Assembly: GCA_009760855.2 (NCBI GenBank)
Contig: WPIO01000022.1
Coordinates: 3,297,001-3,361,000 of the forward strand
Direction: 5' to 3'
Source of the DNA: Cristatella mucedo
Lineage: Eukaryota; Bryozoa; Phylactolaemata; Cristatellidae
DNA length: 64,000 nt
Shown here: positions 13,501 to 25,121 of the stretch, one piece after another
Numbering within the stretch: position 1 is the stretch's first letter
How the letters are laid out: each line of letters begins with the position of its first letter
The notes under the pieces: model-generated
Told to the model about the DNA's origin: nothing
The model's input: only the letters and a program-made list of their open reading frames with translations
Databases searched by the model: none
Made by a program: the position numbers and the translations under genes

Positions 13501-13544
13501 GTGTGTATTAGGTTATCTTGGGGTGTTATACAAATGAGGTAATT

Positions 13545-13735
13545 TTGTTTAGCCTGCTTCCTCCGTCACTGCCCCTGAGAATGAGCCACCACTGATCACC
13601 TCATCACTGCGATCACCACTGCTTGCAGTTGGCAATAAAGTATCACCATACTGCAGGATTCAAACCCACGACCTCAGTCGTGAAGATGGACAAGAGCGAG
13701 CACTATACCTCCTGGGCTATCACGGCCCAGTACTA
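13545..13735 (-). mobile_element. SINE-1, antisense copy
   Basis: The minus strand gives a tRNA-like head starting 'gccgtgatagcccagg', an 'acgactgaggtcgt' arm, B box 'gggtttgaatcctgc', and then the SINE-1 body ('actttattgccaactgcaagc', 'ggtggtgat'). It is moderately diverged. Confidence 0.6.
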
Positions 13736-13739
13736 TAGA

Positions 13740-14025
13740 CAATAACTGAGGGCAACTTCTGAGTCAAATCGTTCAGATGCGTCCCGAGTCAAGCTCAAAT
13801 CCGGCGGGAGTACTGTTGACTGAAATCACAAGATCCCCCACCTATACGACATTTAAAACGAGGCTAAAAACCCACCTGCACATGAGAAGTGTCCTTTGCA
13901 AGCTTGATCATGCTGAAATTGTTGTGCTTGTTATTATCATTATCTAGACATGCTTCCTTTTCAGCACATGTTAAGTGCCCATAAAGACACTCCGTTCTTT
14001 CATGGTGCTATACATATGTGTTCTG
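13740..14025 (+). mobile_element. LINE 3' fragment, sense
   Basis: 'acatttaaaacgaggctaaa' and 'cccacctg' match the end of the LINE-B ORF (TFKTRLKTHL), followed by an eroded 3' UTR. It is truncated at both ends, with no intact tail. Confidence 0.5.
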
Positions 14026-14457
14026 GTTATATGATTTTCCCGACCGAAGTCTACGAGAAACACATAACCGACATACCATTATTGAAAACTATGAATTAAC
14101 CAGCCCATGCACGTACAAACTACAACTGCTTTAATAAATGATTATCAACAATATTGATGAGGTATACTAAAGGTCAAACTTTAATACTTAATATACCAGT
14201 TACCTTAAAACTAGCACAAATTGCTGTAGCATCCAGATCACATCTGCTATACTTCGTGTGCAGTTGAGACTGCAGTGGCACAAATGGCGACCAGCAACAG
14301 ATGGTAAAACAAAACATCCTTGCGACAACGAAGAGCCAAGGCTGGGAAGCGACTCTTGATAATCAAATATAGCAGTGGTCTCACAGACGGGTCGAACGTC
14401 TTATGAAAGGCTTCTCTATCGCCGGCATGCTCAGAGCAAGTTTTCGTCGTGGCATCT

Positions 14458-17400
14458 CTACTTGATGTACTGCGCGAGCCACCTGAATCCTTCTCCATAG
14501 CCCTGTCTTTTCAGAATGCTGCACATAAACATTTCCAGTGGCCTGGCAGAGCCAAGTTCAGCAAGTGGAACGGTACCCTGCAGAGACGAGCAGTGAAGAG
14601 TTATTTGCAGTCATGTCGACAAAAGAGCATGCAAGCCGCGTGCTACTGCCAACACTACCTTGCCAGTGGTCCTGCCATGCAGGTTGAACACGTGCTTCAG
14701 CTCATCCTCGCTGGCAGCGCCCGGCTTGTCTATCTTGTTGCCCAGAATAAGAATGGGTACTTCGCTAATCTGCTCGTCAGAAATAAGCCCCTAGAAATAC
14801 AGAACGGCAAACTTCAACCACGATGCGATTGCACACATAGGCTCCTATTTTCTATAAATTCAACAACTAGCCCTATTCTATTGAATACTAGGGCTTACTC
14901 TGGGATCTGAGGGAGGCGAATACGGCCAACTCTCTCCTCTCGTGAATACAAGTAACTGCAAGAGCAAGGCGGGAGCCATGATCCATACAGTAGAGCAGAG
15001 ACATCGGCCTCGAAGTCATATTCGGCTTTTAAGTATATAAGAGGCCACATTGCAAATGCAGCGATTAGCAGCCGTGCGCTATTGTCCACTCCACAGAGTC
15101 TAGTGCCCCCATCGGTTCATATCTTGTCCACAGCAGCAGCAGCAGGACGGCGTACAGTCGAACGCATTGCCTACATTTCTTACGCAACGACATCTACTCT
15201 CCAACTGCCGACTATGGCACATCTTTTTCAGCGGTCCTGAACTGCTACTTCTATGCTACTCACTACCTCTACTGCTCTCCTAACTCTGCTATGCTTCCCA
15301 CTTTCTCTTTGTTGCGTGAGACGAAGTCTGTTGGCTACCAAATGCGTACCGAAAGCCGCTTAGGCTGTGAGTGCATTATACAAAACTCTCCTGCGTAACA
15401 CCCACATGGTCTTTATGACTTTGTGGAGTTGCTGACGGAGATACATTACCTGTTGCCACACTAAAGCACAGCATGTTACACACATGAAAAGCAGCAGCAC
15501 TCGTCTGAACTGCAGCTTAACATAGCTAGCACCAGCGTTGATGGGTTTCAGAGAACTAGTGAGTAAATCCATGAGCACACGAGAAGGGTGAGCAACCAGC
15601 ACATCCATCAGATACTGTTCGGATGCCAAGGCCGAAGAGTCTTCCCATGCAACCGAGTCCAAGCACATTCATAAAAATAAACTGGCACCCTTTTTTACGT
15701 GACCTATCGACCCCCCTCGATCAAGCCTACATGTTGCTTTCATCGACAACCACGGCCGGAACCAGCCAGAGTCCAGTAATCACCAATGATGCATCTCCCA
15801 TGCAGAGTGGAAAAAATGCGAGAGTAGGGGCAGTCGAAGCAGACGAGTAGGGGGTGGGGTGGGGGTAGCTGAGAGCTGCATGAAAGGGGGCACTTGCAGA
15901 ACTGAATGCATCTACTCCCCCACCAGGCCAAGCATCGTACCACCTGCTTTTCGGAATCTAACAGTTTACCAATACATCGTACAAACCTCAAATCCTTTAG
16001 AAACCGTGCATTTAGTTCGTATGCTCCATAAGCCTGGAACTCACGCCCGACTTGCGTCACGACATCCCTTGACTTGACCACATTCAAAAAGAACTCAAAA
16101 TCGAGATAATGCCGCACCTATTTATGACAGCATTTAGTGGGTCCCCATGATTCGTCCTTCGTGTGCTTATGCATGCTAACACTGTGCATGCTGCCACTAA
16201 CTATTGAATGCTGTCTTCTGTCGAGCCTTCAGGAAAGGAGGAAGATAAGTTTACTCAATCAAGAACTTCCCTCCTTCATCCAGACCTTACAAGAGATACA
16301 GGCATGCAGATTACTAGTGAATGTACTTTGAACCTTGCACGTGATGCACACATATGTCAATGGACCTGATAGTAGTTCATTACAGTCACTAAAGATCAAA
16401 GGAGGTCAGAATCAGCTGCCCACCGCTGCAGCGGTTGCCTTCATAAAAGTGGGGATGGGCGCAACTACTCAGTCCCGACAAGACACGTTCTCTTTCTCAC
16501 CAAGACTTATGCAAGCCAGCAAACTTGCGATAGCACTTCGAAAATCCGGCTGCTGTCTTAGCCACGGTTATGCTTTTGCGACTAAAATAGATCAAAGAAG
16601 AGCACTAGCGAACAACACGTGACCTTTTAGGCTCGACAGGTCACGCTACCAACACGAACCAGCATATTTTGAGGTGAGGAACTTCGATTAGCAGCATAAA
16701 TAAATACCCACCATGTACACGAACCACAACGAGGAACTACTGCCTGAAAGGTGATCGTATCATATGTGTGTCGTTCATCGGCTAATTCAAGTACCGAGCA
16801 GTGGAGCAGTGGAGGAGCACCATGCAGCAGTCAGCAGAAGCTACGGAGGCACGGCCAGCACAAAACAGCGGCAGCAGCAGTGAAAGTGAGAAGAGCTCGT
16901 ACAAGGAAACATCTATATTCTGCAGTGGCAAACACAGTAGCACTCTTACTTGGAGTTCCTTCTTTGACTCGGCAAAGCGATCTCGTTGAAAGGCATCGAT
17001 GATGAAAACAATTCCATTAACAGCAGGAAAATAATCCTTCCACACACGGCGGGCTGCAACGCAAAGACAAAGGTAAGGTGTGCCACAAGTTACTGTCTGG
17101 TGTTGGGCAGTTACGCTCTGGTAACTAGGGCACAGAGGCCCGGGTAACAAGGCGTTCGCAGGCCGGCAGCCCAATAATGCATCACATTTGTGTGTGACAG
17201 AGCAGGACATGGACTGCATTGCCAGCCAGGGTCAGGTAAGCCTGACCAATGGATTTCGATAAGAAATTACCTACCTTGGGGGTGACCACCGAGGTCAAAT
17301 GTTGTAAAAGTCATTCCTCCCATTGTTAGCTCTTGCGAGGCTAAATGCATAAAATTGAATTCGTTAGCACTCTAATGCCAATGCTTCCACAGGCTTACAA

Positions 17401-20400
17401 ACAGTTGCAACGACCTAGGTCAACATGGGACCACTAGAGTAACGGCCATGCAATTTTACGAACCGATCACTGCAATCGGACAATAGCTCACTGATCAGGC
17501 AGGTAAGGACTGGTATCACTATACAGTGCGAAAGCAACCGTCGATGCCGCCGCTGGGCATCATCGAGCAAACAAGTTGACAGCCAGCCATGAGCAAATGC
17601 TGTAGCAAACTTACTTCCGTGCAAGGTGGGCATGGGCTGGGCCATGCGCTCATCCTTAAGCATGCTCAGCAAGGTCGTTTTGCCTGCATTGTCCAAGCCC
17701 AGGAAGAGAAGTTTCCCTGACTTCTTATAAAGTCCTGAAACAGGTACAGCCACGAGCAATGACACGAATGCAGTCTTGTGGTTTCTGGCCACGTGCAATG
17801 ATAAGTAACAGGGATCAAATTCGTGAAACCGTTCACATCGTGCAGGTCCAAAGTAGCAATCACTATTATTGCCAGCGATCACCCAAACCTGACACGGCCA
17901 GCGCAATCCTTGCATAGCACACTCACTGCCAACTCATTCTCACTGTACAACCCTTAGATTATCCGTGCTAACGCAATGGAGCAAACAACAGACGAACGAG
18001 AGCAAAGCCAGGCACATCTCAGACTGAGCAGCGCCCTTGGTGTGCGGAAGTAGCAGACATCGGTCACAGGCTAAGCTCACCTGCTGCTATAGCAGCAACG
18101 AAGCTCACATGGCCATCCAGTGCTTACACCAGAGCGGGCCGGTTTCCTGCTCACCTCGAGAGGCAAGCTTCTCAGGTGATTAACGAGCTACCCTGTCAGT
18201 AGCCTAGCAAGTGAATAGAATTGACAATTCAATAACAACCTAAATGAGAAATGCTCTAGATAAACAGCTACTCCGGTTGCACGAATGTGCAGCTGACCGG
18301 AGGCAGGCCAGACAAGGCTGAGGGTCACGTGCCAAACATCTTTGCTTCTGACGATGTGAGGAAGCGTAGTTCCACCGAAAACGGCTGGTGGGCAGCCCCA
18401 TTGGCGATTTCTCGACCCAACTGCAAGCACAAGCTCGCCCACCAGAATGTGAATGACTGGCATTGATGCATGCATCATGTTAATTTGTATCCTAGATATG
18501 GCCTGTTGCTAAAGCTTAGCCCAAGATGTCTGGACGACCCACGGCCAATATACACATGCATGTATGCACACATGTTGGAGTGTAAGAGTATAGGCGACCC
18601 ATTGCTTACCATGAGTAGTAAGTAGGCTTCCGACCGAGAACAATTGAACTGATGCAGATAAAACAAATGCGCCCAATGAAAACAGTGTTTCACAGAAGCC
18701 TTTTTGTTGCAAAACTAGTGCTTGACAACAAAAAATAACTTCTTCGGCCCTTTATGTTCATTTAAGAACGGAATATTTCCGTGAACGATACCATCTTGAT
18801 TGAAAGCAACTGTTTGTTTTTGGAGGTACTTCGGAATGTGCGATGTTAAAAAAGCTACAGAGTACCGACCATTCTCATTTCTTAAGCCCATGCTACCGTC
18901 ATTCGGCAGCTTAAGCCCAGGCAGTTGAATACCCTATCGAAGGGTCAATTGTGGGCAGTGTGCCAAGCGGGACTTTACAACGTTGCCGCAGCTAAAGAAA
19001 TGCAAACTGGTTAGATTACTGCGAAGTACAACCCGGAGAAGATGGCTACGACCATTGTACCATGGATAACCCAAAAAAAGACCCGGCTACCCACGTGTCA
19101 CTACAACCAGCAAAAAAGCCAAGCTTTTAGGAGTCGTTTTGCCCTTTCGAGGCTTCGTGCTCAAAGTCTGCAAATTGCTACTGGGTAGCCTGTTGGTTGG
19201 GATACGATTGGATGGTGACCAGACGGACAGGGCACTTTCGTTTGGATCAAAAAAAAGAAGAAGTGCTTCTGTCAGCCGATAATTAGGCGGCTTATTAGCA
19301 GTGGGCTGAGAGCATGGGCGATCCACTCGATTCATTAAGACTGGAGTCACCAAATCGCATTGAGCAAAGAAAGAGTAAAAAACTCAACACCATTTTAGGT
19401 CACTGCAAACGTACTCAGTAGGTGCCTCGGCACCTTAATGAACGTTTCAATGATAATTGCCTTCAGAAGATAGTGACATTAGGCAGCGAAGAGGACGTGG
19501 TCCGGGGATGTTTCTATAGCGATGAGATAGGCAGTCTGCATCGAATAGCTGACACAATGATGTATGACATATATTTAGTACTGCTTCAGAACGTTTCCGT
19601 ACTTGGAACAATAAAGCTCGACAGATACAAGCTTTATTTTCGCTTAAACACAGGACCAAGTGCAATGAATTTTTTCTCTTTACAACTTGAGTTTGGTCTA
19701 TGACCCATTATACTACTGGTGGGGCTTAGTAGTCAATATTGGGACCTGAATCCCACTGAGCATCTCTTGGCTAAAGTCGACAGAACACCAGAGCGCAGGG
19801 GGAGGGGGCATTTCACATTTGTAGACAGGTTTTTCTCAAATTTGCAGGACGTTTGGAGAACGATAAAGCCAGATGCTTGCAAACACTTAGTTTGCTCTCT
19901 GCCGGAGCTGCTCAGGTATTGATTGCTAAGTGCACTAGAGCAACTTGATTCTAGCACTACTGCCATTGCTTACACGTCGCCTTACGTTTCCTTACACGTC
20001 ACCTAGGCTTCTTCTATATGCTGCGAACGATTACAGCAGACTGCAGTAACTTTTCGGAAGATTTGTTGGGTCTTAAAAGGCTTTGGTCTTCTAATAGGTG
20101 ATGCTGTTGTGCGACCATCACCACGTGCTCCAAATTTAGGTGTCGTTTTCGATAGCTGCCTAAATTTTAAAAGCTTCATTCAGAAGACTGCTTCTATAGC
20201 TAGCCATCACCTCCGATCCCTATCTAAGATTAGAAACTGTCTTCCATGAAAGCAAAAAATTTAACTAGCTCCTTAGTTCTGTCTGGGCTTGATTATTGTA
20301 ATTCCCTTTTGGCTGGGCTACCAAAGAAAGCAACTAGGCCACTGCAGCTGGCTATGAATATGGCTGCAAGGCTAGTCTTCCAAGTCCCAGCAGTTAGAGC

Positions 20401-22276
20401 ACGTGTCTCCTTTGCTGAAAGAGCTAGGATGGATAATGGCCGATCAAAGGATACAGAGCAAAGTTCTTATGCTGACCCACAAGGCCTACCACGACTTGGC
20501 TCATCGGTACCTAGCTGAACTGCTGCACCAGTTTCAGCCTCCTCGTGCCCCCAGACCCTGCTTGGACAATAAATTAGCTCTTCCATTCCTCCGCTTAAAG
20601 ACAGTTGGCGACAGAAGCTTTAGCTCTGCTGGTCCTAGACTGTGGAACTCGCTTCCACGATTCTTACGTAACGACAACTACTCTCCTGCTGCCGACTATG
20701 GCCCATCCTTTTCAGAGGTCCTGAACTGCTACATCCATGCTACTCACTACATCGACTGCTCTCCTGACTCTGCTTCCCACTTTCTCTTTGTTGTGTGAGA
20801 TGAAGTCTGTTGGCTACCGAATGCGTACCAAAAGCCACTTAGGCTGTGAGTGCGCTATACAAAACTCTCCTGCGTAACACACATATAGCCTTTATGGCTT
20901 TGTGCAGTTACAGATGGAGATACATAACAACCACGATTGCATGCTGACCCAGTGCATGTCACCCCTAACCATGCTATTCATTTTGTTTGTTTTTCAAGCA
21001 TGATTTTACTTACCATTTAATCGCATTTCCCTTTGCAGCAAATGTAAAGCGCCTAGAAAGAGATTAAGTTCTCTGAGGGTGCTTTATCAAGTACATTATT
21101 ATTATTATTATAACATACATAGCATTAGGGTCTGGCAGCCATTTTAGCGGGCTTTGACAATACTTTTGAGCTTGATCGTATGTATGCGTCTCCATACGCT
21201 ACTTCTGAGCAAGCAGGTGTTGCGCTGGGATTTTCTATAGCACACGTTTTTAAGTGCAAGAGGCCAATGCTGCTAGAGTTTGCATCTCTATAAGCCACTT
21301 CAAAAATCCACACACACTAAGTGGGCGTTGTGTAGGAAAGTTGAGTAGAGTGCACTCACAGCCTCAGTTGCCAATGATACTCTACTCGGCTCTGCTGCCT
21401 TCTGCTAAACAAATGGGTGTCCTCTCTGCTTTGTTCATCAGTTCTATAAGGCGTTCATACTGTTCAGCCAGGAAGCTCTGCTCTTCCTTTTTTTGGCAGC
21501 CAGTTTGCAAGAGCAAAGCATGCTCTTCGAGCGGCATTGCACTTGAAACAGCATAAGTAGCCAGCCTGGGGCTTTATTTGAAATTCTTCCGGGCATGTTC
21601 GAACTTGGGGATTGGCAGAAGTCATCCTCGAAGCTAAATTATTACGGTATACAAGCCTTTGGGCACCGGCGGCTACAGAAACACTTGAAGGGAGGTGCAG
21701 GGTGGCAAGCCAGCTTCGCAAGCAAGCACGGACAGCTCGGCTCTTACGAATTGGTGGACCAGCCGAGTCGCTGAGCTGAACAAGATGCACATAACGGCAT
21801 AGGAAAACGCGAAGGCACACGACCCAACTTTTTGGACAGGTCATGAACCGAGCGCCTAGATGCCGAAAGAAGCAGGCTGGTGAATGCGGTCGGCTACTCG
21901 CATGGCTGCGCTTGGGCAGGAAACGTTACAAAGCATCGGCCAGCACCACACCGCCAAAGCGAATAATGCCAACTCGGCAAACCGGATGGGATGCTGGCTG
22001 TCATTCTTGCCACCACCCCAGCCCCCCCCCCGCGGGTGGGATAACAGCTGCTGACGGCGTTGCACACCACAGTGATACATGCAGCGTGGAGGACACGCTC
22101 AGTCCACGCAGCGCGGCACCTACTCATTAGCTTACGAAACACCTGGGCTGATTAAGACTACGTGCGGCAAATCGTACTCACCCGAGGAAAATCGGACCGC
22201 GCATGCGATAAAAAAAGACGGGTAACAACGTACCTAGGAAATTAAGAACGCCAGTGAGCCAGTCCCACAGGAACAT
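14458..22276 (-). CDS. SAR1: SAR1, COPII-coat small GTPase (6 coding exons, complete)
   Basis: Sar1 in its GTP form inserts an N-terminal helix into the ER membrane and recruits Sec23/Sec24 to start COPII vesicles. Coding exons on the minus strand: 22276-22234, 17734-17615, 17340-17275, 17053-16950, 14790-14659 and 14577-14458. They total 585 nt in phase, 194 residues, against about 198 in human SAR1A/B. The amphipathic start [15 protein letters not shown] is followed by the P-loop GLDNAGKT (27-34), switch I PTLHGTSQEL, DLGGH (70-74, with the hydrolysis His), NKID (129-132) and C-terminal [14 protein letters not shown]. No Cys or Gly lipidation signal is present, as is normal for Sar1. Every intron is GT-AG. 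Intron 1 (4.5 kb) holds a Tc1 relic and LINE copies. The gene is divergent from SEC24, whose protein it recruits. Confidence 0.97.
15095..15455 (+). mobile_element. LINE-A 3' fragment in SAR1 intron 4
   Basis: Sense LINE-A 3' end: 'cttacgcaacgacatctac', 'ctgaactgctacttctatgc', then the 'ccacatggtctttatgacttt' hairpin and 'gacggagatacatta'. It lies antisense to SAR1. The left border is uncertain because the first 80 bp do not match other copies. Confidence 0.7.
15870..16225 (+). mobile_element. LINE-B 3' fragment in SAR1 intron 4
   Basis: The sense strand encodes broken pieces of the LINE-B RT end ('ccaggccaagcatcgtacca', 'ttcggaatctaacagtttac') and the start of the 3' UTR ('tttagtgggtcccc', 'tgctaacactgtgcatgct'). 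The hairpin tail is absent, so this copy is 3'-truncated. Confidence 0.7.
18890..19975 (+). pseudogene. Tc1/mariner transposase relic (plus strand, SAR1 intron 1)
   Basis: Scattered plus-strand frames follow the order of a Tc1-type DDE transposase. A possible helix-turn-helix piece lies near 18910-19030. The catalytic-core phrase [19 protein letters not shown] (19491 onward) matches the family's 'VMVWGCFS..GxGPLxRI'. The C-terminus holds [14 protein letters not shown] (19744-19785) and [20 protein letters not shown]. An unmatched block, about 19085-19370, interrupts the relic. Frames are shifted and the element is inactive. No terminal inverted repeats were located by eye. Confidence 0.72.
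20050..20930 (+). mobile_element. LINE-A, sense copy in SAR1 intron 1
   Basis: The RT thumb and C-terminus are readable in two shifted frames: [19 protein letters not shown], then [20 protein letters not shown], then [20 protein letters not shown], ending [19 protein letters not shown]. The 3' hairpin and 'gatggagatacata' follow. It has a stop and at least one frameshift, so it is a dead, 5'-truncated copy. Confidence 0.85.
20931..21115 (+). mobile_element. LINE-B 3' UTR and tail next to LINE-A
   Basis: 'tgctgacccagtgcatgtcacc' leads into 'gcagcaaatgtaaagcgcc', the complete terminal hairpin and (ATT)n at 21100-21112. It begins exactly where the LINE-A copy ends, so LINE-A probably inserted into an older LINE-B. 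Confidence 0.75.
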
Positions 22277-24203
22277 CGTCGGTTGCGCCTAAATAATAAA
22301 CGCACGCTCAGATGTAGCGCTCTCAAGATGTAGCATGAACGGTGAAGGCCGGCAAACCTCGCAAACTGCAAGCCGCGGCATATGGAGGCAGACGTGGCTG
22401 ATACGCATGATTCGAAGGCTACAGCCGGCGTAGTTAAGTGGAGTCGCGTCGCGTACCCTTGAATTGGGGCCGAGATGACGGCTAGCCTCGAGAGGGGGCA
22501 ACGACCTTCGCACCTAACAGTCAGCGAGCGAACCGTACTTGATCCGCGCTCAGATCACCTACCGGATTTATGTAGCGCTAGTTAAGAAACGAAGAAACGA
22601 GAACAAAGCGGGATATCCAAAGTCCGGCGGACTCCCTATAGATTACAATACGTCCTACGACGGGCCCTGCTGCCAGGCAGACCGTCGAAATTTACACGAA
22701 GTCACTTTAGCTGGCAGCTGGTATTCTAGTACTGCAGCCTACGGTTCCAATGATAAGAATAAAAATTTCTTCTTAAATAAAATTATAACACTAAATGCGT
22801 TGATTAAATTCGGCTGAAATATCATTTAGAGAGATGTGCGGTACTTCCGCGCCGCAGCGCAGCGCTGCGAAGTAACCCCTGCCACGTCTAATGCGCCTGC
22901 GTCGGGCTGGCGTTTCCGCCGTAAGGAAGCTGGCTTTATTACAACACGGTCACTCCTGACACTGCTGACTTCGGAGGTCGATAAGGTTCTTTGCGCCTGT
23001 CCGTAGCGGCCTGATTTAGAATCACAGGTAAGATGCTAGCTTCGCTATAGATTAGTTGACGGCTCAGAGCAGCCTTGCAAGCTTAGAGTTAATATATATA
23101 TAATGAGGGCCGGCCCCCCCCCCCCCGCAGCCGGCTTTTAATGTCTCAGAGCCCATCACAATAACTTCCGAGTGCCAAGCTGAAGAGTTGGTCACCCGTT
23201 AGCAGATCGAGTTTTAGGTCCGCGGGGATTTTTACGCGACAGGAAGCTCGTGCGTGCTGGAGGACTTAGTTCTCGTACAGTTACGTGCCTCCTTCGTATT
23301 ACAGTAGGCCAGTTCCAAAGGCGATACATGTTGGCAGCAATGGCGATTGGCGCGTGCAGCTGCTGTGCTGACATGCTGTGGCACATCCTCTTCTCTCCCA
23401 CCCGCGCCAGCTCTGCTGATTTTCCTGTTAGGTTGCGTTATTGTAGACCGGCAGGTCGGCCGCCGCTTCTTTTTATCGAGCGCACTGGTTTACGGATGCT
23501 GCTGCTGCTTGCTTCGGACGAATGCGTGTGGAAGTTTGATGGTCGGCGAAGCAGGAGAGTCAAGCGTCACGGAAAAGCGGCCCGGAAGTGCTTGAATGTG
23601 GACTAGGAGACTGCGGTCGTAGTGTCGCGACCACGTGAAGGACCGATAAGCAGACAGATAGTAGGATAGGAGACAGTCCAAATTCGTCTTTTGGAAGCGG
23701 AAGAGCAGTCTTCTTTCAATTGTACGCCTTTTAAACAGACTGGTTCACGCGTGGTCATAATTCATATGACCTCACTAGGCTGGGCATAACCTAGGGACTA
23801 GTATTTACGAGGTGCGGGCAATCGGCCACTTGGTGACAGTGATCGAGAGGCTTTTACCTAATTTGTGTCAAGAGCAGGGTAGATGTGATAATGACTTCGG
23901 TTGCTGTGTTGTGCTATTTATGGCTTAAAATTATTGTTTGGCCATTATTACGTGTTTATGACCATTTGACATATGACACTATTACATTTGGAGACCGTGC
24001 CTTCAGTTCGTATGCTCCCAAAGCCTGGAACTCACTCGACTGATGTCACGGCACCCCCTGACTTGCCGAAATTTAAAAAAAGCTTAAAACGCACCTGTTT
24101 ATTGTAGCATTTAGTGGGTCCTTGTGATTCGTCCTGTCTGTGCTTATTCTTGCTGACACTGTGCCTGCCACTACTAACCATAACTACATAATAATAATAT
24201 AAT

Positions 24204-24376
24204 AATGCTAGCTGATTAAACAGCCTCTTTTTGTATAGCGACAGAAGAGCCTTTACGGCTATCACCACCACTGGCAGTGGCGATAAAGGATCGCCCACCA
24301 CAGGAATCGAACCCACGACCTCGGGACCGAGGTCGTGAAAGCAACCGCCTTACCTAGTGTGCCATCACGGCTCACG
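24204..24376 (-). mobile_element. SINE-1, near-complete antisense copy
   Basis: The minus strand starts 'gtgagccgtgatggcaca', has A-box-like 'aggtaaggcgg', the arm 'acgacctcgg tc ccgaggtcgt', a perfect Pol III B box GGTTCGATTCC (24303-24313), a 'ggcgatcctttatcgcc' hairpin, and ends 'gaggctgtttaatcagc'. It closely matches the sense copy at 44966-45135. Confidence 0.8.
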
Positions 24377-24438
24377 TTGATCCTGTGCATGTTACATACA
24401 ACAATGTTATGCTTGATGAAATTGTGAATTTTACCACT

Positions 24439-24722
24439 TATGCAACGACAACTACCCTCCTACTGCCGACTATGGCACATCTTTTTCAGTGGTCCTGAGC
24501 TGCTACTTCTATGCTACTCACTACCTCAACTGCTCTCCTGACTCTGCTATGCTTCCCACTTTCTCTTTGTTTTGTTAGACGAAGTCTGTTGGCTACCGAA
24601 TGCGTACCGAAAGCCGCTTAGGCTGTGAGTGCGCTACACAAAACTCTCCTGCGTAACACCCACATGGTCTGTATGACTTTGTGGAGTTTCAGACGGAGAT
24701 ACATGACATTGCATTACATTAT
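24439..24722 (+). mobile_element. LINE-A 3' fragment inserted in LINE-B
   Basis: The copy starts at 'atgcaacgacaactaccctc' and runs through 'ctgagctgctacttctatgc' to 'gacggagatacatgacattg' and a short CATTA tail. It is 5'-truncated at nearly the same point as the 15.2-kb copy. Confidence 0.75.
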
Positions 24723-25121
24723 CATGTGGTCATGCTTTCTTTACAGCATCTGTAAAGTGCTTAGAAAGAGAATAAGTGTTGAGGGTGACATACAAATGTA
24801 CTATTATTATTATTTGCTTCAGTTTCGAATTATACATCATTTGACCAAGGACTGGGATCCGGGCGTGTGCAGATTCAGTTGTGTGCAGGTCACTCATAGA
24901 CGCGTTGCAAACTTTAGACAGTCGGTCGGTGCCATTCGTCACCGTACTTAGTCAGTGTTAGTTTACCTGTTATAGGACTTTGCGTTGTATGTGTGTTCTT
25001 TGATAGGGCGGCTGTCATGGACTTTGTTATTTATTGCACTCTATTATCTTTTTTCTTTGCAATAGTAATGCAAATGTGTTTTCTTGACCATCACTTAAAA
25101 CTTGTTATAGTGAAAGCAACT

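Larger units (their letters stand above)
23986..24815 (+). mobile_element. LINE-B copy split by two later insertions
   Basis: LINE-B sense sequence appears in three pieces: 23986-24203, 24377-24438 and 24723-24815. The last piece has the hairpin 'gtgcttagaaagagaataag' and ATT tail. The gaps are filled by an antisense SINE-1 and a sense LINE-A, listed separately. Confidence 0.65.
22277..25110. promoter_or_regulatory. Shared upstream region between SAR1 and SEC24 (putative bidirectional promoter)
   Basis: About 2.8 kb separates the SAR1 ATG (minus) from the SEC24 ATG (plus). The 22200-23600 part is CpG-rich for this window (for example 22840-22925). A good splice donor, ATCACAG|GTAAGA, lies at 23026/23027, and an acceptor, cttgttatag, ends at 25110, 11 nt before the SEC24 start. 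The simplest model is a SEC24 non-coding first exon ending at 23026 and a promoter of under 1 kb shared with SAR1. Transcription starts are not visible. The 23.9-24.8 kb part is a nested repeat cluster. Confidence 0.5.

Noticed and set aside
16782-17219. 145-codon minus-strand frame as a separate protein
   Set aside because: Only its middle is coding, as SAR1 exon 4; the ends are intron read-through.
19087-19353. Minus-strand 88-codon frame inside the Tc1 relic
   Set aside because: It has no similarity to any transposase part or other family; probably unrelated sequence inserted in or replacing the relic.
24993-25121. Upstream in-frame ATG that would extend SEC24 by 43 residues
   Set aside because: The added part is a hydrophobic stretch typical of a pyrimidine-rich intron end, and a good acceptor sits at 25110 just before the ATG at 25122.
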